From Kitasatospora arboriphila (GTDB lineage Bacteria > Actinomycetota > Actinomycetes > Mycobacteriales > Mycobacteriaceae), in assembly GCF_000717275.1 (NCBI RefSeq), contig NZ_JNYV01000002.1:868001-932000 (forward strand): DNA of 64,000 nt, written 5' to 3'. The notes beneath the pieces were generated by a model. It was not told where the DNA came from, searched no databases, and worked only from the letters and a program-made list of their open reading frames with translations. Below, piece after piece: positions 28,882 to 36,814 of this stretch. The translations under genes were made by a program, and so were the position numbers. Position 1 is the stretch's first letter. Each line of letters begins with the position of its first letter.

Positions 28882-30519
28882 ATGGCATCCCCTGTTGACG
28901 CACGCGTGCGTGAGATTCTCGCCGTTTACACCGGAGACGGCATCGATGTCGCCCATCTGCTCTGCGACCGGCACCCCACAGACGACGTGGCACTCACTTT
29001 CGTCGACGCCGACCGCTCGGTCCGGCGCGTCACCTACGGCGAACTGGCTGAGTCGTCGAAGCGGGTGGCCGCAATCCTGGCTGCGCGCGGGGTGGGTCGC
29101 GGGTCACGGGTCGCGACGTTGATGGGCAAGAGCCCCGAACTACTGGCCGTCGTGCTGGGCATCTGGCGCCTGGGCGCGGTATACGCGCCGTTGTTCACCG
29201 CGTTCGCCGAGGCGGCGGTGTCCTCTCGCCTGGCCGATGCCGATGTGGCCGTGGTGATCGCCGACGATGACCAGGCCCACAAGGTGCCCGACGGGCCCTG
29301 GGAACTGGTGGTCAACGTCGCCGAGGCAACCGACGGCTCGCTGGCCGAGCTGATTGAAGCAGTGTCTGCCGGCCACGTGGCCGAGCAGACCTCGGTGGCC
29401 GTCAGTGGTGAGGGGCCCTTGGTCCACATGTTCACCTCGGGAACCACCGGCAAGCCGAAGGGCGTGGTGCACCCGGTGCGCTACGTCGCCGGGTGGCAGA
29501 GCTACCTCGAGTTCGGACTCGGGGTCGACGCCGAGAGCGTGTTCTGGTGCGGGGCAGATCCAGGGTGGGCCTACGGGCTCTATACCGCGATCGTGGCACC
29601 GTTGGCGTCTGGGGTCACGACAATCCTGACCCGGGGAGGGTTCTCGCCGCAGGCGACCTGGTCGGTGTTGCAGGATCTGCGCGTTACCGATTACGCCGCA
29701 GCGCCAACCGTGTACCGGGGTCTTCTGACGTCGAAAGAGACTGCGCCGCGGGGATTGTCGTTGAAACGGCTGTCCAGTGCAGGCGAGCCACTGACGCCGG
29801 AGGTCAACGAGTGGGCACTACGAGAGCTGGGACTGCAGGTCCACGACCATTACGGGCAGACCGAACTGGGTATGCCGATCGGCTATCCCCACCACCAACT
29901 CCTCGAGCGGCCCGTTCTTGCCGGCGCCATGGGGGTGTCGCTGCCTGGCTGGCAGATGACCGTGCTGCGGACCGACACCGACACGCTCGCGGACGTCGAC
30001 GAGGTGGGACAGTTGGCTGTCGACATCTCCGCCAGCGAGTTCATGACCTTCACCGGTTACGCCGACAACGCCGAGGCCACCGCCAAGCGGTTCCGCGGCG
30101 ACCGGCGCTACTTCGTGACAGGGGACATCGCCACGATCGACGCCGACGGCGTCATCCGGTTCTCCTCCCGCGATGACGACGTCATCCTGATGGCCGGATA
30201 TCGGATCGGCCCTTTTGACATCGAGTCGGTGCTGCTGACCCATTCCGCCGTCGCCGAATGCGCCGTCATAGCCGCACCCGACCGAGTCCGTGGTGAAGTG
30301 GTCGAGGCATTCGTCGTGCTCGCATCGAGCTGGACCGCGGACGAGGTGGCCACGAAAAGCGAACTGCAACAGTGGGTCAAGACCCACTACGCCGCTCATG
30401 CGTACCCGCGCCAAGTGCATCTGGTCCCAGCACTACCGAAGACCCCAAGCGGAAAAATCCAGAGAGCCGAACTCCGCAAGCAGCGTCGCGAACAGGCCAC
30501 CGAAAGCTCGTCGTCGTGA
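28882..30519 (+). CDS. AMP-forming acyl-CoA synthetase (acetyl/medium-chain type)
   Basis: 545 aa from ATG at 28882 with TTGGAG upstream. P-loop MFTSGTTGKPKGVVH lies near residue 190, the WCGADPGWAYGLY motif near 225 is typical of the acetyl-CoA-synthetase and medium-chain branch, DHYGQTELGMPIG is the adenine motif, and the catalytic Lys is in PKTPSGKIQRAELRK at the end. All catalytic motifs are intact. It leads an operon with a crotonase (GTGA overlap) and an SDR (ATGA overlap), divergent from the TetR. Confidence 0.92.
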   Translation: MASPVDARVREILAVYTGDGIDVAHLLCDRHPTDDVALTFVDADRSVRRVTYGELAESSKRVAAILAARGVGRGSRVATLMGKSPELLAVVLGIWRLGAVYAPLFTAFAEAAVSSRLADADVAVVIADDDQAHKVPDGPWELVVNVAEATDGSLAELIEAVSAGHVAEQTSVAVSGEGPLVHMFTSGTTGKPKGVVHPVRYVAGWQSYLEFGLGVDAESVFWCGADPGWAYGLYTAIVAPLASGVTTILTRGGFSPQATWSVLQDLRVTDYAAAPTVYRGLLTSKETAPRGLSLKRLSSAGEPLTPEVNEWALRELGLQVHDHYGQTELGMPIGYPHHQLLERPVLAGAMGVSLPGWQMTVLRTDTDTLADVDEVGQLAVDISASEFMTFTGYADNAEATAKRFRGDRRYFVTGDIATIDADGVIRFSSRDDDVILMAGYRIGPFDIESVLLTHSAVAECAVIAAPDRVRGEVVEAFVVLASSWTADEVATKSELQQWVKTHYAAHAYPRQVHLVPALPKTPSGKIQRAELRKQRREQATESSSS

Positions 30520-31337
30520 ACACCGGGGACACCGGGACCGTACTCGTCGCCGCCGACGGACCGATCCGGACCCTCACCCTCAACCGGCCGCAGCGACGCA
30601 ACGCGCTCAATGCCGAGCTGATCGCCGATCTCGACCAGGCGCTGAGCGCAGCCGAGGCCGATCCCGACGCAGCCGCGATCGTGCTCGCCGGTGCCGGCCC
30701 GTCGTTCTGCGCCGGCGCGGACCTGAAGTACTTTCTCGAACTGGACAGAGACGGACACTCGCCCATGGAGTTCCTCCGCGACGTCTCCGCTCTGTGCACC
30801 CGACTGGAGACCAGTAGGCTCCCCGTGATCGCCGCCGTTCACGGGCACGCGGTCGCCGGCGGCATGGAGCTGGCCCTGGCCTGCGACGTGGCGATCGCTG
30901 CCGACACCGCGCTCATCGGCGACGGCCACGTCCGCAACAACCTGCTACCCGCCGGCGGTGCAAGCGTCCGACTGCCACGCAAACTCGGTGTCTCGATGGC
31001 CCGCTGGCTGGCCTTGACCGGTGAACTCGTTGGCGCACAACAACTCATGTCCACAGGCTGGTTGCACAGCGTGGTTCCCGAACACACTCTCGTCGACGCC
31101 GCCACGGGGGCCGCACGCACCCTCGCGGCCCAGCACGGGCCCGCCCAAGCGCGGTTCAAACGCCTGCTGTTCGACCTCGACACCGTCGACCCCCACACCG
31201 GACTCGCTCGCGAGCTCGACATCTTCGATGCGCATTGGCGCGCACACGACGTACCCGCTGCGCTCAGACAATTCCTGACCCGCCCAACAACTCCCACAAC
31301 GTCACCCCCGGTGTCTCAGGCAGGAGCACGACAATGA
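30516..31337 (+). CDS. Enoyl-CoA hydratase/isomerase family protein
   Basis: 273 aa from GTG at 30516, whose GTGA overlaps the ligase stop. FCAGADLKYF is the oxyanion region. AGGMELALACD keeps the first catalytic Glu; the second position reads GDGHVRNNLLPAGG, so the second Glu is missing. The C-terminal 20 residues are Pro/Thr-rich. It is the middle gene of the ligase-crotonase-SDR operon. Confidence 0.88.
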   Translation: MNTGDTGTVLVAADGPIRTLTLNRPQRRNALNAELIADLDQALSAAEADPDAAAIVLAGAGPSFCAGADLKYFLELDRDGHSPMEFLRDVSALCTRLETSRLPVIAAVHGHAVAGGMELALACDVAIAADTALIGDGHVRNNLLPAGGASVRLPRKLGVSMARWLALTGELVGAQQLMSTGWLHSVVPEHTLVDAATGAARTLAAQHGPAQARFKRLLFDLDTVDPHTGLARELDIFDAHWRAHDVPAALRQFLTRPTTPTTSPPVSQAGARQ

Positions 31338-32092
31338 ACCGTTTCGACTCGCAAGTAGTCGTCATCACCGGCGGCGCCCAAGGCCTCGGCGCAGCGATGG
31401 CTCAACAGTTCGCGACCGAAGGAGCCACTGTCGTCATCGGCGACGTCAACATCGACACGGCACAAGTCGCCGCCGACACAATCGCCGCCGCCACCGGCGG
31501 GGAATGCCACGCCGACTCCATCGACGTCACCGACTCGCCCCGGGTCACCGAGTGGATCGACGCCACCGCCGACAAATACGGGCGGATCGATGCCCTGGTC
31601 AACGCGGCCGGCATCATTCGCGACAACCGCGCCGAGAACATCTCCGACGCCGACTGGCACGCAGTGATCGACGTCTCGTTGTCCGGCACCTTCTTCTGCG
31701 CCCGCGCAGCGCTCCCACACATGCGTGCTCGACATTACGGGCGCGTCCTGTCGTTCTCCTCGATGAGCTGGCGCGGGAACTTCGGACAGGCCAACTACGT
31801 CGCAGCCAAAGCAGGCATCGTCGGACTCACCCGCACCCTCGCGCTGGAAACCGCCCGTGACGGCATCACCGTCAACGCCATCGCACCAGGACTCATCGAC
31901 ACCCCGATGCTCGCCTCGATGGATGCCAAGGCGCGCGACAAGCTCGTTTCCAAAGTGCCACAACGCACTACCGGCGAGCCCACGGACATCGCCGAAGCCG
32001 CCGCATTCCTATGCTCTCCGGCCGCCCGCTACATCACCGGCATCGTCCTCGACGTCGATGGCGGCATCAGCATCGGATCATCCATCCGCTGA
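31334..32092 (+). CDS. SDR family oxidoreductase (FabG/3-hydroxyacyl-CoA dehydrogenase type)
   Basis: 252 aa from ATG at 31334, overlapping the crotonase stop (ATGA). TGGAQGLG cofactor loop, Asp in VIGDVN, NAAG in helix 4, catalytic Ser in FSSMSWRG, and Tyr/Lys in YVAAKAGIVGL. It ends LDVDGGISIG. Together with the ligase and crotonase it forms a compact set able to activate, hydrate and oxidise an acyl chain. Confidence 0.9.
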   Translation: MNRFDSQVVVITGGAQGLGAAMAQQFATEGATVVIGDVNIDTAQVAADTIAAATGGECHADSIDVTDSPRVTEWIDATADKYGRIDALVNAAGIIRDNRAENISDADWHAVIDVSLSGTFFCARAALPHMRARHYGRVLSFSSMSWRGNFGQANYVAAKAGIVGLTRTLALETARDGITVNAIAPGLIDTPMLASMDAKARDKLVSKVPQRTTGEPTDIAEAAAFLCSPAARYITGIVLDVDGGISIGSSIR

Positions 32093-32378
32093 ACAAGGAA
32101 TGCTCGATCAGAGATGCAGGCGTTGGCCGGTTCCCGTAAGTGCGGCCGGCAGTCGGATGGCCCTGGCTCTCTAGTCAACACCCGAAGGTATCCGAGTTCA
32201 TTCTCTCGAGATAGGTACGCATTGTCGTCAACCGCGTTTTGTAAAGCACCTTTTCATGCTGCTTCCGATGGCTGGCCGATGTAGGCTTGCCCAGCTGTTT
32301 GCGCCAAGGTCAGTCGGCTGCTGGATGGCACCAAGCCGGCGGCAGTCCAGAACGAGTTTGCCCATGGCGGTGGACATC
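32093..32378. other. Convergent intergenic region
   Basis: 286 bases between an SDR (+) and TesB (-). A minus-strand frame reads MSTAMGKLVLDCRRLG and may be a gene scrap, but I cannot assign it. No clear terminator hairpin is seen. Confidence 0.3.
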
Positions 32379-33248
32379 TCAGCGGAGTGTTTGCCGCGCT
32401 GTGGGACGAAGCAGCCCCTCCTGGGCGACCGATACCGCGAGCCGGCCGTCTGCGGAGAAGATCCGCCCCTCGGCCAGTGCGAGTGCATTGCTGGCCGATG
32501 GTGTGCTCTGGTCGTACAGCCACCAATTGTCAGCCGCGAGCGGACGGTGAAACCAGACCGAATGATCAAGGGATGCGACGAGATAGCCGTCATGCCGTGG
32601 CGGGATGCCATGTGGCCTCAGTGCGACCGACATGAGGGTCAGGTCGCTGACGCATGCGATGACGCACGAATGGATGACGGGATCGTCTGGCAGTTTTTCG
32701 GTCGCCCTCACCCAAATGCGTGCCCGGTGGGATTCATCCGACCGGCTCGGTGATGCCTCGCTGCGATCTGCGACAGGCTCGGTGATATGGCGGAACTCGA
32801 GCGCGTTCCACTCCTGATAGATGTCGGGCCACTGCGAGACGTCGTGGCTTTCAGCACTGATCGAGTCCGGGGATGGCGTTGCCGGGGCAGGGAACTGATG
32901 ATCGAGCCCGTTCTCCCGGTCGTGGAAGGAGGCGCTCATCGTGAAGATGGTCTTGCCGTCCTGCTGTGCCGACACGGTGCGGGTCGAGAACGTCCGCCCT
33001 TCGCGCACCGGTTCGACCTGGTACAGGATGGGTCGGGCGGATTCGCCGGGTCGTAGAAAATAGGCATGCAACGAGTGGGGGAGGCGTTCGGCCTGGACTG
33101 TTCGGGAAGCTGCGGCCAGCGCCTGACCGACCACATGGCCACCGAAAGCGCGGCTGATGACCATGCCGGAAGGTGGGCCTTCGAATAGCAGTTCGCCAAC
33201 TCTTCTGACGTCGAGTATCGCCAGGAGGTTGTCAATTGAGGTCGTCAT
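32379..33248 (-). CDS. Acyl-CoA thioesterase II (TesB-like), second copy
   Basis: 289 aa from ATG at 33248 (MTTSIDNLLAILDV). The open frame continues far upstream, but that part is antisense to the crotonase at 33501 and not coding. FGGHVVGQALAAASRTV marks the first hotdog and SLDHSVWFHRPLAADNWWLYD the second. It has the same length as and strong similarity to the TesB at 10307, including HDGYLVASLDH versus HEGVQMASLDH. Confidence 0.9.
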   Translation of the reverse strand: MTTSIDNLLAILDVRRVGELLFEGPPSGMVISRAFGGHVVGQALAAASRTVQAERLPHSLHAYFLRPGESARPILYQVEPVREGRTFSTRTVSAQQDGKTIFTMSASFHDRENGLDHQFPAPATPSPDSISAESHDVSQWPDIYQEWNALEFRHITEPVADRSEASPSRSDESHRARIWVRATEKLPDDPVIHSCVIACVSDLTLMSVALRPHGIPPRHDGYLVASLDHSVWFHRPLAADNWWLYDQSTPSASNALALAEGRIFSADGRLAVSVAQEGLLRPTARQTLR

Positions 33249-33500
33249 GGATGCTCCCTGCACATTTGCGGCGCCCGGTTTGTGCGGCCGCGATCGCCCG
33301 GGAATGGGCGGCACCGCGCTCCCGGCCGGATCGGCCGCAGCGTTGGCGTTCATGGTCTCGACCGAACACCACGCGCTGGGTGCCGCGGTAGACTGATAGT
33401 AGAATAATTTAGCGGAAAGAAGGGAACCCGTGTCATGCAATGTATGTGGCGTCCACGATTGCGGGAACTCGGCGCCTCCGGAACAGAGAGTTGAGCACCG

Positions 33501-34394
33501 ATGAGTGAGTTCGTCAGCTACGAGACGACTGACGATGGGACGATCGCGCGGATCGTGCTCAATCGACCGGAGGCGCACAACGCGCAGAACCGGGGAATGT
33601 TGGTTGAGCTCGACGAGGCTTTCCGGGCAGCTGAAGCAGATGATCGGGTGCGAGTGATCATTCTGGCGGGGGCAGGACGCAACTTCTCCGCCGGCCACGA
33701 CATGGGATCGGCGATCGCGATCGCGGAGACGAGCGAGGGGCCGCAGCAGCACCCGACCACGATGATCGACGGTGGAGCTCGGCGCGGTGTGGTCGAGACG
33801 CGGTTTCTGCAAGAGTGGCACTACTACTTTCAGAACACTCGCCGTTGGCGCGATCTGCGTAAGATCACCATCGCGGAGGTTCGGGGCAATGTCATGTCCG
33901 CCGGCCTGATGTTGATGTGGTCCTGCGATCTCATCGTCGCCGCGGATGACACCACGTTCTCGGATGTGGTCTGTACACGTCTGGGAATGTGCGGCGTCGA
34001 ATACTTCGGTCATCCCTGGGAATTCGGTCCGCGCAAGGCGAAAGAGCTGCTGTTGACCGGAGACTCGATCGACGCCGATGAAGGCTACCGCCTCGGTATG
34101 GTCAACAAGGTCTTCGCGGCCGATGAATTGACCGACAAGACAATGCAATTTGCTCGCCGCATCGCGACGCGTCCTACATTTGCAGCTCTGCTGGTGAAAG
34201 ATTCCGTGAACGGCGCGCAGGACGAGATGGGGTTCAGCAATTCGCTGAAGCACAGCTTTGCCCTCCATCAGCTCAACCATGCGCACTGGTCGGCGCTGAA
34301 CGATGACGGTTACCCCGCCGCCAAGCCGGGTGTGGACATCGACGATTGGCGCACAGCTGGCCGGCCGCGCCCGGCTCGAAAGAACGAACCGTGA
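33501..34394 (+). CDS. Enoyl-CoA hydratase/isomerase family protein (long form)
   Basis: 297 aa, longer than the 260 aa usual for the family, with an insertion around residues 75-110 and a 30-residue C-terminal extension. FSAGHDMGSAI is the oxyanion region. The first catalytic position is SAGLMLMWSCD without Glu, but RLGMCGVEYFGHPWEFG has a Glu further on. This long subgroup is common in mycobacteria. It precedes the thiolase by 121 bases on the same strand. Confidence 0.88.
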   Translation: MSEFVSYETTDDGTIARIVLNRPEAHNAQNRGMLVELDEAFRAAEADDRVRVIILAGAGRNFSAGHDMGSAIAIAETSEGPQQHPTTMIDGGARRGVVETRFLQEWHYYFQNTRRWRDLRKITIAEVRGNVMSAGLMLMWSCDLIVAADDTTFSDVVCTRLGMCGVEYFGHPWEFGPRKAKELLLTGDSIDADEGYRLGMVNKVFAADELTDKTMQFARRIATRPTFAALLVKDSVNGAQDEMGFSNSLKHSFALHQLNHAHWSALNDDGYPAAKPGVDIDDWRTAGRPRPARKNEP

Positions 34395-34515
34395 CGTCGA
34401 GCGGACGCGGGCCTGCTCACCCGCGTCGCGTACGGACCGCCTGGCCGGGCCGCGACGCCAAGCGGAGTAGTTCAGTCCGTGATCGCAGTACGCACACACC
34501 ACCTGGAGGAGACCA

Positions 34516-35778
34516 GTGCCCGAAGCAGTGATCGTCGCAGCCGCCCGTACCCCGATCGGGCGGGCATACAAGGGTGCGCTCGCGAAGACGCGTCCTGACG
34601 ATCTGGCGGCAGCTGCGGTCACGGCCGCACTTGCCCAGATTCCGGAGTTCGATCCCGCGGGGATCCGTGACCTGATGCTCGGATGCGGTGCGCCAGGCGG
34701 CGAGCAGGGCTTCAACATGGCCCGGGTCGTGGCAACCCTCCTCGGGTTGGACACCGTGCCGGGGACAACGGTGACCCGCTACTGCGCGTCGAGCGTGCAG
34801 ACCACCCGGATGGCGCTTCACGCCATCAAAGCGGGTGAGGGTGACGTGTTCGTCGCCGCGGGTGTGGAGGCCATCAGCCGGGGCCGTCTCGGGCACAGTG
34901 ACACCCCACCGGTTCCGGCGGACGCCGATCCCCGTGACCGGTCCAAGAACCCATGGACCAACCCGAAGTTCACCGATGCCCAGCGTCGGACAAAGGCGCG
35001 CGCGACGGAGGAGGGGGCGGCGACATGGACGGACCCGCGCATGGCGGACGCGTTGCCGGATGTCTATATCGCAATGGGCCAGACCGCAGAGAACGTGGCC
35101 GAAACCTGCGGGGTGAGCCGCGAAGAGCAGGACGAGTTCGCCCTTCGGTCGCAGGCTTTGTACCAGGCGGCCAAGGAGTCGGGCTTCTGGGAGCGCGAGA
35201 TCACCCCGTTCCGATTGGATGACGGCAGCGTGGTCTCCGCGGACGAGAGTCCTCGACCAGATACCACCTTGGACAAATTGGCTTCGCTCGCACCGGTCTT
35301 CCGGCCGGCCGGAACGGTTACCGCAGGTAACGCCTGTCCGCTCAACGACGGCGCTGCCGCGCTGGTGGTGATGTCGGATCGCAAGGCCGAGAGTCTCGGC
35401 CTCACTCCGTTGGCGCGGGTCGTCTCGACCGGTGTGTCAGCGCTTTCACCCGAGATCATGGGGCTGGGGCCTGTGGCGGCCAGCATGGATGCCCTCGGCA
35501 ACGCCGGCCTCACGATGCAGGACATCGACCTCGTCGAGATCAATGAGGCCTTTGCCGCGCAGGTGATCCCGTCGTACAAGCAGCTCGGTATCCCTCTCGA
35601 GCGGCTGAACGTCAACGGTGGCGGCATCGCCGTGGGCCACCCTTTCGGGATGACGGGTGCTCGCATCGCCGGCACGATGATCAACTCCCTGCAGTGGCAT
35701 GACAAGCAATTCGGTCTCGAGACCATGTGCGTCGGCGGTGGCCAGGGGATGGCCATGATTCTCGAACGTCTCAGCTGA
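34516..35778 (+). CDS. Acetyl-CoA acetyltransferase (thiolase)
   Basis: 420 aa from GTG at 34516, preceded by GGAGGAGACCA. Thiolase active sites are complete: nucleophilic Cys in TRYCASSVQT near residue 95, the NEAF loop in VEINEAFAAQ, His in GGGIAVGHPFGMTG near 375, and the second Cys in CVGGGQGMAM. It performs CoA-dependent cleavage of a 3-ketoacyl-CoA. It is longer than FadA5-type thiolases and differs from the thiolase at 51200. Confidence 0.92.
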   Translation: MPEAVIVAAARTPIGRAYKGALAKTRPDDLAAAAVTAALAQIPEFDPAGIRDLMLGCGAPGGEQGFNMARVVATLLGLDTVPGTTVTRYCASSVQTTRMALHAIKAGEGDVFVAAGVEAISRGRLGHSDTPPVPADADPRDRSKNPWTNPKFTDAQRRTKARATEEGAATWTDPRMADALPDVYIAMGQTAENVAETCGVSREEQDEFALRSQALYQAAKESGFWEREITPFRLDDGSVVSADESPRPDTTLDKLASLAPVFRPAGTVTAGNACPLNDGAAALVVMSDRKAESLGLTPLARVVSTGVSALSPEIMGLGPVAASMDALGNAGLTMQDIDLVEINEAFAAQVIPSYKQLGIPLERLNVNGGGIAVGHPFGMTGARIAGTMINSLQWHDKQFGLETMCVGGGQGMAMILERLS

Positions 35779-35787
35779 GGGTCATCG

Positions 35788-36555
35788 TCAGTTCAACAGG
35801 TCGATGACATTTTCGGCTGCGCCGCTGGCGATGAGGTGTGCGCCCGTCTCGGTGACGTGTTTGTGCCACAGTCGTTCAGCGGCATCCGAGTCGCCCCGCT
35901 CGATGAGCTGGACCAGACGCGCGTGGGTGCGTGAGCCGGTGTGCGCTGCAGCTTCGCTGACCGGCCCGCGTCCGCCATACCGGTGAGACGCGATCTCGAC
36001 GATCACTCGCAACATGTCAGCGAGTACTCCCAGCGTCTTGTTGTCGCTGAGCTCCATCAACAGGCGGTGGAACTCATTCTGTGCGTTCAGAAGTGCAGTT
36101 GCGTCATGGGCAGCGGCGGCGGCCTTCTCGCGGGCGAGGGCCTCGTGGAGAAGTTCGAGATCTTGAGGTGTGCAAGTCGTCGCGAGACTGCCTGCCCGCG
36201 GAGCCTCGATGGCAGTGACAGCTGCGAAGACGTCTGCGGTGGTCGTTTGCCGGTATTCCAAGATCAAGCCGGTGTAGCGGGCCGCCGTCGCGCCGGTGGG
36301 GACATTTACGCGGGCGCCCCCACGTGCACCCCGCCGGACGGTGATGAGCGCTTCGGCTTCGAGGACCCGCAGGGCTTCGCGGAGCGTCGGACGAGATACG
36401 CCGTAAACATCGAGCATCACAGATTCGGGTGGTAACGACTCACCGTCGGCGAGTTCACCACGTACGATCTGCCGTCGGATATGCGCAGCGACCAGGCCTG
36501 CTGCCTTCGGGACCTGCACCTTCCCCGCGTGTCGCACCGGGTTGATCTCGCTCAT
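35788..36555 (-). CDS. FadR-subfamily GntR transcriptional regulator of the importer
   Basis: 255 aa from ATG at 36555 with GGGAG upstream. N-terminal winged HTH: GELADGESLPPESVMLDVYG, then VSRPTLREALRVLEAEALI and the wing RRGARGGAR. The FCD ligand domain follows (EIASHRYGG, RTHARLVQLIERGD, LWHKHVTETG), which has the His/Asp residues that bind metal and organic acid in this family. It is divergent from the leader and LivHMG genes; the inverted repeat CATCTATA...TATAGATG between them is its likely operator. A similar paralogue lies at 48467 and a broken one at 24200. Confidence 0.88.
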   Translation of the reverse strand: MSEINPVRHAGKVQVPKAAGLVAAHIRRQIVRGELADGESLPPESVMLDVYGVSRPTLREALRVLEAEALITVRRGARGGARVNVPTGATAARYTGLILEYRQTTTADVFAAVTAIEAPRAGSLATTCTPQDLELLHEALAREKAAAAAHDATALLNAQNEFHRLLMELSDNKTLGVLADMLRVIVEIASHRYGGRGPVSEAAAHTGSRTHARLVQLIERGDSDAAERLWHKHVTETGAHLIASGAAENVIDLLN

Positions 36556-36710
36556 GGCCGCTCCCGGTCGTCGTTTGTCACCGTCAGATCTGGACGGTGG
36601 GTCTGGTGCCCCATTGCTCGAACTGTATTGCACCCGCGGGTGCGGCCGCGTACTGGCGTGTCCTGGTGGGCAGCCAGGGCAACCGTACAAATCAGGTGAC
36701 TAAGTGCATT

Positions 36711-36745
36711 CATCTATAGACATTGTGAGTAGAATCATATAGATG
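36711..36745. promoter_or_regulatory. FadR-type operator, copy 2
   Basis: CATCTATA and TATAGATG with a 19-base spacer, identical in half-sites and spacing to 24416. The right half-site overlaps the ATG of the leader peptide, so binding would block both transcription and access to the start. Confidence 0.7.
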
Positions 36746-36814
36746 TTTACGCAGACGTCTACCGGTCGCGCCACCTGGTCGCGGCGAGGCGCTCGCGTCT
36801 ACGACGAAGAGTGA
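36743..36814 (+). CDS. 23-residue leader peptide of the ABC importer operon
   Basis: MFTQTSTGRATWSRRGARVY followed by DEE and stop. The stop TGA overlaps the GTG of the LivHMG fusion (GTGA), as expected for translational coupling. The first seven residues are the same in the decayed copy at 24448. No ribosome-binding site precedes the ATG, so if translated it is probably leaderless. It could alternatively be only a conserved operator flank. Confidence 0.45.
   Translation: MFTQTSTGRATWSRRGARVYDEE

Noticed and set aside
33249..34754. Long open frame extending the TesB gene upstream to about 790 residues
   Set aside because: It is antisense to a well supported crotonase; TesB similarity starts exactly at ATG 33248 and the upstream part has no protein character.
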